Shown here: positions 1 through 7,449 of the stretch, in pieces | How positions within the stretch are numbered: the stretch's first letter is position 1 | Layout: every line of letters begins with the position of its first letter | Source: Nocardioides sp. zg-DK7169 | GTDB taxonomy: Bacteria > Actinomycetota > Actinomycetes > Propionibacteriales > Nocardioidaceae | Direction of reading: 5' to 3' | Assembly: GCF_013155365.1 (NCBI RefSeq) | Contig: NZ_JABJRA010000006.1 | Span: forward strand, 186,001-250,000 | Length of the DNA: 64,000 nucleotides | Position numbers and translations under genes: made by a program | The notes under the pieces: model-generated | What the model was told of the DNA's origin: nothing | Seen by the model: the letters and a program-made list of their open reading frames with translations, nothing else | The model's database searches: none

Positions 1-1
1 C

Positions 2-325
2 GACGTGCCCTCGTGGGTCTTCACCCACCGCGACCTCCCGGTGGTGGGGGAGCGGACCCGGCTCACCAGCGCGCCGGTGGAACAGGTGCACGCGGCGATG
101 CTCGAGGCCGCCGGGGACCGGGACCTGTGGATCGTCGGCGGGGGCGACCTCGCGGGGCAGTTCGCCGACCGGGGGCTGCTCGACGAGGTCGTGGTCTCGA
201 TCGCCCCGGTGACGCTGGGCTTCGGGCGCCTGCTGCTCCCGCGCGCCCTGGACCTGCGCCTGGTCGAGCACGACCGCAACCGCGCCTTCCTCTGCGCGCG
301 CTACGAGGTCGTCGGCCCGCGCTGA
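2..325 (+). CDS. RibD C-terminal/dihydrofolate reductase-like protein, 5' truncated by window edge
   Basis: The reading frame is open from the first bases and ends in TGA, so only the last 107 residues or so of a longer protein are present. The segment IVGGGDLAGQFADRGLLDE is the conserved glycine-rich turn of the RibD C-terminal/DHFR fold, where the nicotinamide cofactor binds, and it is followed by the usual beta strands with a PVTLGFGRLLLP motif. Members of this family (YwjB/YyaP-like) are small NADPH-dependent reductases of mostly unknown substrate. The start codon lies outside the window. The internal GTG at 5 is not evidence of a start because the fold needs the upstream half. It is transcribed in the same direction as the next gene but need not share its promoter. 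Confidence 0.8.
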   Translation, partial: DVPSWVFTHRDLPVVGERTRLTSAPVEQVHAAMLEAAGDRDLWIVGGGDLAGQFADRGLLDEVVVSIAPVTLGFGRLLLPRALDLRLVEHDRNRAFLCARYEVVGPR

Positions 326-404
326 GGACGCCCCGGGAGATCGGGTGAGCAGGATCTCGCAAAGGGGGTACTCGTGCGGGGACCGTCGACTCGGGAGGAC
401 CGCC

Positions 405-2267
405 ATGCGCCGTACCGCCACCGCCCTGCTCGCCCTCAGCCTCGCCGCCGTGGCGGTGCCCGTCACCGCCCCCGGCGCCGCCGCGGCGCCACCGGGAGCG
501 GGCGGGAGCAGCGCGAAGCCCGGCAACGGTGCGGTCCCGGAGCCGCGCAAGGTCGCCACCGCGGTGGGCGCGGGCGGCGCCGTCTCCACCGTCGACCCCT
601 ATGCCACCCGGGTGGGCCTGCGGGTGCTGCGCCGCGGCGGCAACGCCGTGGACGCCGCGGTCGCCGCGGCCGCGACCCTGGGCGTCACCGAGCCCTACAG
701 CGCCGGCATCGGCGGTGGCGGCTACTTCGTGCACTACGACGCCAAGACCGGGCGGGTGCGCACCATCGACGGCCGTGAGACGGCGCCGGCGAGGATGCGC
801 AACGACTCCTTCGTCGACCCCGCCACCGGCGAGCCCTACCCGTTCACCCCCGACCTGGTCACCAGCGGCGTCTCGGTCGGCGTGCCCGGGACCCCGGCCA
901 CCTGGCAGGACGCGCTCGCGCGCTGGGGCACCCTCGACCTCGCCGACGCGCTGCGGCCCGCGACCCGGATCGCGGACCGCGGCTTCGTGGTCGATCAGAC
1001 CTTCCACGACCAGACCGAGGACAACGCCGAGCGGTTCGGCGCCTTCACCTCCACCCGCAAGCTGTTCCTGCGGGGCGGCAAGGCGCCCCGCGTCGGCAGC
1101 GTGCTGCGCAACCGCGACCTCGCCCGGACCTACGACCTGCTCGCCCGCCGCGGGGCCCAGGCGTTCTACCGCGGCCCGCTCGCCCGCGACGTGGTCCGCA
1201 CCGTGCGGACGCCCCCGAAGACCCGCACCACCGACCTCCCGGTGCCGCCCGGGCGGATGCGGCTCTCCGACCTGCGTGACTACCGCACCGCCAAGCAGGC
1301 CGCGACCCGCAGCCGCTACCGCGACGTGGTCGTGCACGGCATGGCGCCGTCCTCCAGCGGCGGCACCACCATCGGCGAGGCGCTCAACATCCTCGAGCGC
1401 TTCGACCTCGAGGACCTCGACGACACCGCCGCGATGCACCACTACCTGGAGGCCAGCGCCCTGGCCTTCGCCGACCGGGGCAAGTACGTCGGTGACCCCG
1501 CCTTCGTCGACGTCCCGGTCTCCGACCTGCTGAGCGACCGCTTCGCCGCCGAGCGCGCCTGCGAGCTCGACCCGGCGCAGGCCGCCACCAAGCCGGTGGC
1601 CGCCGGCGACGTCACGTCGTACGACGGGCGCTGCGACGCCCCGGCGCCGGCCGGGGAGGTCGCGGAGGACACCGAGAACATCTCCACCACCAACCTCACC
1701 GTGGCCGACCGCTGGGGCAACGTCGTGGAGTACACCCTCACCATCGAGCAGACCGGCGGCTCCGGCATCGTCGTGCCCGGTCGCGGCTTCCTGCTCAACA
1801 ACGAGCTGACCGACTTCAGCACCGTCTACGACCCGCAGGACCCCAACCGCATCCAGCCCGGCAAGCGCCCGCGCAGCTCGATGTCGCCGACGATCATCAC
1901 CCGCGACGGCAAGCCGGTCCTCGCGCTCGGCTCGCCCGGCGGCTCCACGATCATCACCACCGTGCTCCAGATGATCGTCGGCGTCGTGGACCGCGGGCTC
2001 AGCCTGCCCGAGGCGATCGCCGCCCCGCGTGCCTCCCAGCGCAACACCGCGGCGGTCACCGCCGAGCCGGCGTTCATCGACCGGTTCGGCACCGACCTGG
2101 AGGCGCTCGGCCACACCCTGACGCCCTCGGGTGACGCCTTCACCAGCGCCGCGCAGATCGGCGCGGCGACCGCGATCGGCTTCGGCCCGCGGGGTCGCCT
2201 GACCGCGGTGGCCGAGCCGGAGCGACGCGGCGGCGGCAGCGCGGGAGTGGTCCGTCCCGCGCGCTGA
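405..2267 (+). CDS. ggt: Gamma-glutamyltransferase (secreted, Ntn hydrolase)
   Basis: This 620-residue protein matches the gamma-glutamyltransferase family, which cleaves the gamma-glutamyl bond of glutathione and related peptides outside the cytoplasm. The N-terminus (MRRTATALLALSLAAVAV followed by an alanine-rich stretch) is a signal peptide. The family motif TTNLTVADRWGNVVEY places the autoprocessing nucleophile at Thr428, giving a large subunit of about 400 residues and a small one of about 190. RSSMSPTI near residue 490 and SPGGSTIITTV further on form the oxyanion and substrate pocket. I chose ATG 405 because GGGAGG stands eight bases upstream and the signal peptide begins there; an in-frame GTG at 345 has neither. 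Length and motif order are normal, so the enzyme should be active. Confidence 0.95.
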   Translation: MRRTATALLALSLAAVAVPVTAPGAAAAPPGAGGSSAKPGNGAVPEPRKVATAVGAGGAVSTVDPYATRVGLRVLRRGGNAVDAAVAAAATLGVTEPYSAGIGGGGYFVHYDAKTGRVRTIDGRETAPARMRNDSFVDPATGEPYPFTPDLVTSGVSVGVPGTPATWQDALARWGTLDLADALRPATRIADRGFVVDQTFHDQTEDNAERFGAFTSTRKLFLRGGKAPRVGSVLRNRDLARTYDLLARRGAQAFYRGPLARDVVRTVRTPPKTRTTDLPVPPGRMRLSDLRDYRTAKQAATRSRYRDVVVHGMAPSSSGGTTIGEALNILERFDLEDLDDTAAMHHYLEASALAFADRGKYVGDPAFVDVPVSDLLSDRFAAERACELDPAQAATKPVAAGDVTSYDGRCDAPAPAGEVAEDTENISTTNLTVADRWGNVVEYTLTIEQTGGSGIVVPGRGFLLNNELTDFSTVYDPQDPNRIQPGKRPRSSMSPTIITRDGKPVLALGSPGGSTIITTVLQMIVGVVDRGLSLPEAIAAPRASQRNTAAVTAEPAFIDRFGTDLEALGHTLTPSGDAFTSAAQIGAATAIGFGPRGRLTAVAEPERRGGGSAGVVRPAR

Positions 2268-2280
2268 GCGGCCCACGGCG

Positions 2281-2286
2281 TAGGTT
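2281..2286 (+). promoter_or_regulatory. -10 element TAGGTT of a leaderless promoter
   Basis: TAGGTT lies six bases before the GTG at 2293 and no Shine-Dalgarno sequence is present, so transcription should start on or next to the start codon. Confidence 0.5.
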
Positions 2287-2292
2287 TGGCGG

Positions 2293-2946
2293 GTGACCGA
2301 GCAGACCGACGACCCCGCGCAGTGGCCGACGGTGGCCACCGCCGAGGAGCTCGTCGAGCTGCTCGGGGAGCCCGCGCCGCGGTCCCGTGACAAGGCCCGG
2401 CACGCGCTGCTCGACGTCGACCGGGCCTGGCTCGCCGCCTCGCCGTTCTGCGTGATGGCGACGGCCTCCGCAGCCGGGGAGTGCGACGCCTCGCCCAAGG
2501 GAGACCCGGCCGGGTCGCTGGTCCACGTCATCGACGAGCGGACCATCGCCCTGGCCGAGCGCCCGGGCAACCGGCGCGCCGACGGCTACCGCAACATCGT
2601 GGAGAACCCGCACGTCGGGCTCACCTTCCTGATCCCCGGTCGCGGCGACACGTTGCGGATCAACGGGCGCGCCCGGCTGGTCCGCGACGCGCCGTTCTTC
2701 GACGACCTCGTCGTGCGCGGCCACCGCCCGGTGCTCGCCGTGGTGGTGGCGATCGAGGAGCTGTTCTTCCACTGCGCGAAGGCATTCCTGCGCTCGGGGC
2801 TGTGGGACCCCGCGACCTGGGACCCCGAGGGGGCGGTCCCGCGCCGCGCGGCGCTGGCCGCCGAGACCGAGCCGACCGGGATGAGCCTGGCCGAGCTCGA
2901 CGAGCACTACCGCCCGGAGAACTACACGAAGGGGCTCTACGCCTGA
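2293..2946 (+). CDS. PPOX-class flavin-dependent oxidoreductase (MSMEG_1061-like)
   Basis: A 217-residue protein with the split-barrel fold of pyridoxamine 5'-phosphate oxidase-like flavoproteins. The segments SPFCVMATASAAGECDASPK and LAERPGNRRADGYRNIVEN match the FMN or F420 pocket of the family, and RINGRARLVRD is the strand pair after it. The Mycobacterium MSMEG_1061 subfamily has the same length and C-terminal extension; the substrate is unknown. The GTG start is supported by the -10 element six bases upstream (leaderless). Its stop codon overlaps the dapF start by one base (TGATG), so the two are probably translated from one mRNA, although no metabolic link to lysine synthesis is evident. 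Confidence 0.8.
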   Translation: MTEQTDDPAQWPTVATAEELVELLGEPAPRSRDKARHALLDVDRAWLAASPFCVMATASAAGECDASPKGDPAGSLVHVIDERTIALAERPGNRRADGYRNIVENPHVGLTFLIPGRGDTLRINGRARLVRDAPFFDDLVVRGHRPVLAVVVAIEELFFHCAKAFLRSGLWDPATWDPEGAVPRRAALAAETEPTGMSLAELDEHYRPENYTKGLYA

Positions 2947-3806
2947 TGCACTACGAGTTCCTCAAGGGTCACGGCACCGAGAACGACTTCGTGATCCTGC
3001 CCGACCACGACGCCGCCGTGCACGGCGAGCTGGACCCCGCCCGCGTCCGCGCGCTGTGCGACCGGCGCGCCGGGATCGGCGGCGACGGCGTGCTGCGCGT
3101 CGTGCGGACCGCGGCGTACGACGCGGCCCGCGAGCACGTGGACCCCGCCGAGGCGACCTGGTTCATGGACTACCGCAACGCCGACGGCTCGGTCTCGGAG
3201 ATGTGCGGCAACGGCGTGCGGGTCTTCGCCCGCCACCTGGTCGAGGAGGGCCTGGTCGACGCCGGCAAGCCGGTCCCGGTCGGCACCCGCGACGGGGTCA
3301 AGACCGTGACCGTCGACGGCGACGCGATCACCGTCGACATGGGCGTCGCGCGCGTGCTCGGCGGGACCGTGGTCTCGGTCGGCGCGCACACCTGGCCGGC
3401 GCTCAACGTCGACATGGGCAACCCGCACGCCGTGGCCCGGGTGGAGTCGCTCGAGGCGGCTGGCCCGGTGGGGTCGCTGCTGGAGTCCCCGGCGTACGAC
3501 CCGGAGGTCTACCCGCACGGCGTCAACGTCGAGTTCGTCCTCCCGCGCGGCCCGCACCACGTGGAGATGCGCGTCCACGAGCGCGGCTCGGGGGAGACCC
3601 GCTCGTGCGGCACCGGCGCCTGCGCGGTCATGGTCGCCACCGCGATCCACGAGCACCACGGCACGATCGGCTCGCCCCCCGCGGCCGACGCGACCTACCG
3701 CGTCGACGTCCCCGGCGGCTCGCTCTCGATCACCTGGACCACCGAGGGCCGCGTCCTGCTCACCGGTCCCGCCCTCGTCGTCGCCCGCGGCACCACCGCC
3801 CTCTGA
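2946..3806 (+). CDS. dapF: Diaminopimelate epimerase
   Basis: DapF (286 residues) interconverts LL- and meso-diaminopimelate, the last step before lysine and the source of the peptidoglycan cross-linking residue. Both catalytic cysteines are visible in their family motifs: Cys87 in MCGNGVRVFARH and Cys221 in SCGTGACAVM. The N-terminal FLKGHGTENDFV motif is also typical. The protein is cytoplasmic and needs no cofactor. It begins one base inside the preceding stop codon, which points to translational coupling. The length is normal for actinobacterial DapF and no residue looks out of place. Proximity to hflX is common in actinobacteria. Downstream is an intergenic repeat array rather than another gene of the pathway. 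Confidence 0.97.
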   Translation: MHYEFLKGHGTENDFVILPDHDAAVHGELDPARVRALCDRRAGIGGDGVLRVVRTAAYDAAREHVDPAEATWFMDYRNADGSVSEMCGNGVRVFARHLVEEGLVDAGKPVPVGTRDGVKTVTVDGDAITVDMGVARVLGGTVVSVGAHTWPALNVDMGNPHAVARVESLEAAGPVGSLLESPAYDPEVYPHGVNVEFVLPRGPHHVEMRVHERGSGETRSCGTGACAVMVATAIHEHHGTIGSPPAADATYRVDVPGGSLSITWTTEGRVLLTGPALVVARGTTAL

Positions 3807-3823
3807 CCCCTGGCCCGCCGGTT

Positions 3824-3929
3824 GAATCGAGACCTCGGACCGTCGAGTCGAGCGCTTGGACCGGTCGAGTCGAGCCCTCGGACCGTCGAGTCGAGCCCTT
3901 GGACCGGTCGAGTCGAGCCTCGAGACCGT
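3824..3929. repeat. Five-unit direct repeat array, alternating 21/22 bp units
   Basis: Five contiguous units begin at 3824, 3845, 3867, 3888 and 3910 and share the core GAGTCGAGC(C/G)CT(C/T)GGACCG. Units 1 and 3 are 21 bp and end in CCGTC; units 2 and 4 are 22 bp and end in CCGGTC; unit 5 is degenerate (20 bp). The true period is therefore a 43-bp double unit. There are no spacers, so this is not a CRISPR array. It lies just after dapF. Confidence 0.85.
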
Positions 3930-3966
3930 ACGCCGGGCACGGCGCGGCACCTGTGACGCGGCCCAC

Positions 3967-3997
3967 GTGACGGGGGTCGCACCGCGGCCCCTATGCT
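3967..3997 (+). promoter_or_regulatory. Promoter of the SDR gene (GTGACG, 19 bp, TATGCT)
   Basis: GTGACG at 3967 and TATGCT at 3992 are separated by 19 bp. TATGCT ends seven bases before the ATG at 4005, so the mRNA is probably leaderless. The same GTGACG-19-TANNNT layout recurs at 29999-30029. Confidence 0.45.
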
Positions 3998-4004
3998 CCG
4001 GCGC

Positions 4005-4781
4005 ATGGACATCAACGGAGCAAGCGCGATCGTCACCGGCGGCGCCTCGGGGATCGGGGCCGCGGCGGCCCGCCAGCTGGCCGCCCGCGGGGCCCGCGTC
4101 GTGGTCGCCGACCTGCAGGACGAGCGGGGCCAGGCCCTCGCCGACGAGATCGGGGGCGTGTTCGCCCACGTCGACGTGACCCGGACCGAGGAGATCACCG
4201 CGGCCGTCGCGCTGGCCGGCGAGGTCGCGCCGCTGCGCGCGGTGGTCAACTCCGCCGGCATCGGCTGGGCCCAGCGCACCATCGGCCGCGACGGCACGCT
4301 GGAGTCCGCGCACTCCCTGGAGGCCTTCACCAAGGTCGTCGGCATCAACCTGATCGGCACCTTCGACATGGTGCGCCAGGCCGCGACCGCGATGAGCCGC
4401 AACGAGGCCGACGCGGACGGCTGCCGGGGTGCGATCGTCAACCTCGCCAGCGTGGCGGCCTTCGACGGCCAGATCGGCCAGGCGTCGTACTCCGCCTCGA
4501 AGGGCGGCGTGGTCGGCATGACCCTCCCGGTCGCCCGCGACCTCGCGGCCGCCGGCATCCGGCTCAACACCGTCGCCCCCGGCCTGATCGACACCCCGAT
4601 CTACGGCGAGGGACCGGAGTCGGAGGCGTTCAAGGCCAAGCTCGGGGAGTCGGTGCTGTTCCCGCGCCGCCTCGGCACCCCCGACGAGCTCGCCTCGATG
4701 GTGCTCGAGTGCCTGACCAACTCCTACATGAACGGCGAGGTCGTGCGCGTCGACGGCGGCATCCGGATGCCCCCGAAGTGA
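4005..4781 (+). CDS. Short-chain dehydrogenase/reductase, HSD10-like
   Basis: A classical SDR of 258 residues. The cofactor motif TGGASGIG occupies residues 11-18 and favours NAD(H), the NAG-type motif is NSAGIG, and the catalytic Tyr162 and Lys166 lie in YSASK after a serine in NLASVAAF. The C-terminus has the usual NGEVVRVDGG strand. Overall it resembles the 3-hydroxyacyl-CoA dehydrogenase type 2 group, but the substrate cannot be read from sequence. ATG 4005 is preferred over the in-frame ATG 3993 because it follows the TATGCT -10 element by seven bases and gives the standard distance to the Rossmann motif. It appears monocistronic, between the repeat array and hflX. Confidence 0.85.
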   Translation: MDINGASAIVTGGASGIGAAAARQLAARGARVVVADLQDERGQALADEIGGVFAHVDVTRTEEITAAVALAGEVAPLRAVVNSAGIGWAQRTIGRDGTLESAHSLEAFTKVVGINLIGTFDMVRQAATAMSRNEADADGCRGAIVNLASVAAFDGQIGQASYSASKGGVVGMTLPVARDLAAAGIRLNTVAPGLIDTPIYGEGPESEAFKAKLGESVLFPRRLGTPDELASMVLECLTNSYMNGEVVRVDGGIRMPPK

Positions 4782-4954
4782 GCCCCCGGCAGTAGCGCCC
4801 CGGGTGCTGCGTCCGTGCAGCGTGACCGCGTCGCCGGGACCGTGCTCGGCGGCCCGGATCGGGGGTACCGGTTCGGCGTGCGGCGGGCACGCCGGCGAGC
4901 GGGCATAGTTAACCGGTCGCGGACGTTCACCCGGGGACCTACTCTGGAAGGCGT

Positions 4955-6526
4955 ATGACGAACTCTTCTGCATCTCACTTCAGCCTCGACGACGAGCTCG
5001 AGGAGACCACCGGCTGGGACGACTCCGACCCGAGCGCCGCGCACGCCGGCGAGCGCGCGGACGGCCCCGACGAGCCGGACGACGACCTCGACGACCAGCA
5101 GGTGGAGGACCACTCGGGATGGGCCGACGAGCCCGACCCCGAGGAGGAGCCCACGGTCGGCGCGATGGAGCTGGCCGAGCGGCACGCCCTGCGCCGTGTC
5201 GCCACGCTGCGCACCGACCTCGAGGACATCACCGAGGTCGAGTACCGCCAGCTGCGCCTCGAGCGCGTCGTGCTGGTCGGGGTCTGGACCGAGGGCTCGG
5301 TCCAGGACGCCGAGAACTCCATGGCCGAGCTCGCCCTGCTCGCCGAGACGGCCGGCTCGGAGGTGCTGGAGGCGATCTACCAGCGTCGCCAGACCCCCGA
5401 CCCCGCGACGTACATCGGCCGCGGCAAGGTCGACGGGCTGAAGGAGATCGTCGCCGCCACCGGCGCCGACACCGTGATCTGCGACGGCGAGCTCGCGCCG
5501 AGCCAGCTGCGCAACCTCGAGGACCGGCTCAAGGTGAAGGTCGTCGACCGCACCGCGCTGATCCTCGACATCTTCGCCCAGCACGCGAAGTCCAAGGAGG
5601 GCCAGGCGCAGGTCGAGCTGGCCCAGCTCAGCTACATGAAGCAGCGCCTGCGCGGCTGGGGCGGCAACCTGTCGCGCCAGGTCGGTGGCCGGGTCGCCGG
5701 CGGTGCCGGCATCGGTGGTCGTGGTCCGGGTGAGACCAAGATCGAGACCGACCGGCGCCGGATCAACACCAAGATCGCCAAGCTGCGCCGCGAGCTCAAG
5801 GAGATGAAGGGGACCCGCGACACCAAGCGGTCCGAGCGTCGTCGCCACCAGATCCCGAGCGTCGCGATCGCGGGCTACACCAACGCCGGCAAGTCCTCGC
5901 TGCTCAACCGGCTCACCAACGCCGGGGTGCTGGTCGAGGACTCGCTGTTCGCGACCCTCGACCCGACCACGCGGCGCACCACGACCGAGGACGGTCGCGT
6001 CTACACGATGAGCGACACCGTCGGCTTCGTGCGCCACCTGCCCCACCAGCTCGTGGAGGCGTTCCGCTCCACGCTGGAGGAGGTCGCCGACGCCGACCTG
6101 ATCCTGCACGTCGTCGACGGCTCGCACCCCGACCCCGAGGGCCAGATCTCCGCGGTCCGCGCGGTGCTGGCCGACATCGAGGCCGCGGACGTCCCGGAGC
6201 TGATCGTCATCAACAAGGCCGACCAGGCCGACCCGATGGTGATCGCGCGGCTCCAGCAGCGCGAGCCGCACTGCGTGGTGGTCTCCGCCAAGACCGGCCA
6301 GGGCATCGCCGAGGCGCTCGCCGTCATCGAGAGCGAGCTGCCCCGGCCCGACGTCGAGTTCCGGGTGCTGCTGCCCTACGAGCGCGGCGACCTGGTCAAC
6401 CGGATCCACCAGCAGGGCGAGATCGAGTCGCTCGAGCACACCGCCGAGGGCTCCCTGGTCCGTGGTCGCGCCAACGCCGACCTCGCCGGAGAGCTCGAGG
6501 AGTACGCCGTCCCGGCTCCCGCCTGA
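4955..6526 (+). CDS. hflX: Ribosome-associated GTPase HflX
   Basis: HflX (523 residues) is a GTPase that binds the large ribosomal subunit and rescues or splits stalled and stress-hibernating ribosomes. The N-terminal HflX domain is marked by TYIGRGKVDGL and CDGELAPSQLRNLED, then a coiled-coil linker (RRINTKIAKLRRELKEMK) leads to the G domain: GYTNAGKSS (G1) at about residue 306, DTVGF (G3) at about 353 and NKAD (G4) at about 418. The first 70 residues form an acidic, probably disordered extension rich in Asp and Glu, longer than in E. coli HflX. The ATG is preceded by GGAAGG and by a possible -10 (TACTCT, 4940). It is probably transcribed alone. Confidence 0.96.
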   Translation: MTNSSASHFSLDDELEETTGWDDSDPSAAHAGERADGPDEPDDDLDDQQVEDHSGWADEPDPEEEPTVGAMELAERHALRRVATLRTDLEDITEVEYRQLRLERVVLVGVWTEGSVQDAENSMAELALLAETAGSEVLEAIYQRRQTPDPATYIGRGKVDGLKEIVAATGADTVICDGELAPSQLRNLEDRLKVKVVDRTALILDIFAQHAKSKEGQAQVELAQLSYMKQRLRGWGGNLSRQVGGRVAGGAGIGGRGPGETKIETDRRRINTKIAKLRRELKEMKGTRDTKRSERRRHQIPSVAIAGYTNAGKSSLLNRLTNAGVLVEDSLFATLDPTTRRTTTEDGRVYTMSDTVGFVRHLPHQLVEAFRSTLEEVADADLILHVVDGSHPDPEGQISAVRAVLADIEAADVPELIVINKADQADPMVIARLQQREPHCVVVSAKTGQGIAEALAVIESELPRPDVEFRVLLPYERGDLVNRIHQQGEIESLEHTAEGSLVRGRANADLAGELEEYAVPAPA

Positions 6527-6659
6527 CGGCCCCGCCTCGTCGGGCCGGGGCGCAGCGGTCACGCACCGCGGCGCTCCGGTCCGGTGACGAGCAGGTCACA
6601 GGTCGGACGCGTCGGCGCGAACGGCTGCCGCGCGAGCGCCTGCGGCCGACAATGGTGAC

Positions 6660-7406
6660 GTGGTACGTCGTGGGGCCCAGGTCGCCCGTCCGGAGACGCC
6701 TGCGGGCGCCGAGACCGTCGCGCGTCCTTCGCGCTGGCGCCGGCGTGCCGCTGCCGTGCTGGCCGCGGTGGTGACGGCGGCCGCGGTGTCGGTGTGGGTC
6801 GCCGGGCAGGCGACCGGTGAGGCCGCCGGTCGCTGTGAGCGGTTCGCGGCCGCCTCGAGCGACCGCGCCGGCGTCGTGACCGGGATCGGGCGCCCGGCGC
6901 TCGTGGTCGGGGACTCCTACGCCGTCGGCCTGCTGCTCGACGACCCGCTGCGGGCCTGGCCCGCGCGCCTGGACGGCCGGGTCCGCGTGGCCGGGTTCTC
7001 CGGCTCCGGCTTCAGCCGCGGGGCGAGCGGCTGCGGCGAGGTCTCCTTCGCCACCCGCACGTCCGCCGCGCTGCGCGCCCACCCCGCCGCCGAGGTCGTG
7101 GTGGTCGAGGGCGGCCTGAACGACCACGACCAGACCCGCGCGGCGATCGTGCGCGGCTTCGAGCGGGTGGTGGCGGCCGTTGGGGACAGGCACCTCGTGG
7201 TGGTCGGCCCGCCCGCGGCGCCGTCGCGGGCCGAGCAGGCCCGGCGCGTCGACGCCCTGCTGACCCGGCTCAGCGCCCGCCACGGCACGACGTACGTCTC
7301 GATGAAGGGGCTCACGCTGCCCTTCCTGCCCGACGACCTGCACCTGACCCCCGAGGGCCACACGGCCTTCGGCGACCGGGTGGCGACGGCGCTCACGCGG
7401 TTGTGA
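6660..7406 (+). CDS. SGNH/GDSL hydrolase, membrane-anchored or exported
   Basis: A 248-residue protein with one N-terminal hydrophobic segment (about residues 22-44) and an SGNH esterase domain. The catalytic blocks are visible: VVGDSYAVG with the nucleophile serine near residue 84, EGGLND (block III Asn), and DDLHLTPEGH near the C-terminus with the Asp-x-x-His pair. Such enzymes remove acyl groups from lipids, polysaccharides or esters at the cell surface; the substrate is unknown here. The GTG start gives a short basic N-terminus before the membrane segment, as expected for an uncleaved anchor. It ends 43 bp before the helicase gene, which has its own apparent promoter. Confidence 0.82.
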   Translation: MVRRGAQVARPETPAGAETVARPSRWRRRAAAVLAAVVTAAAVSVWVAGQATGEAAGRCERFAAASSDRAGVVTGIGRPALVVGDSYAVGLLLDDPLRAWPARLDGRVRVAGFSGSGFSRGASGCGEVSFATRTSAALRAHPAAEVVVVEGGLNDHDQTRAAIVRGFERVVAAVGDRHLVVVGPPAAPSRAEQARRVDALLTRLSARHGTTYVSMKGLTLPFLPDDLHLTPEGHTAFGDRVATALTRL

Positions 7407-7437
7407 GGACGCCGTGGGGGCCGTCGGTGGTCGCGGT

Positions 7438-7443
7438 TAGGGT
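7438..7443 (+). promoter_or_regulatory. -10 element TAGGGT of a leaderless promoter
   Basis: TAGGGT ends six bases before the GTG start at 7450. No Shine-Dalgarno sequence is present between them. Confidence 0.5.
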
Positions 7444-7449
7444 TCTCCG

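Noticed and set aside
63..2570. Long open frame on the minus strand across ggt
   Set aside because: It has no recognisable domain, crosses two well-supported genes, and its composition is that of an antisense shadow.
3824..3929. Repeat array considered as a CRISPR
   Set aside because: The 21-22 bp units are contiguous with no unique spacers, and no cas gene is in the window.
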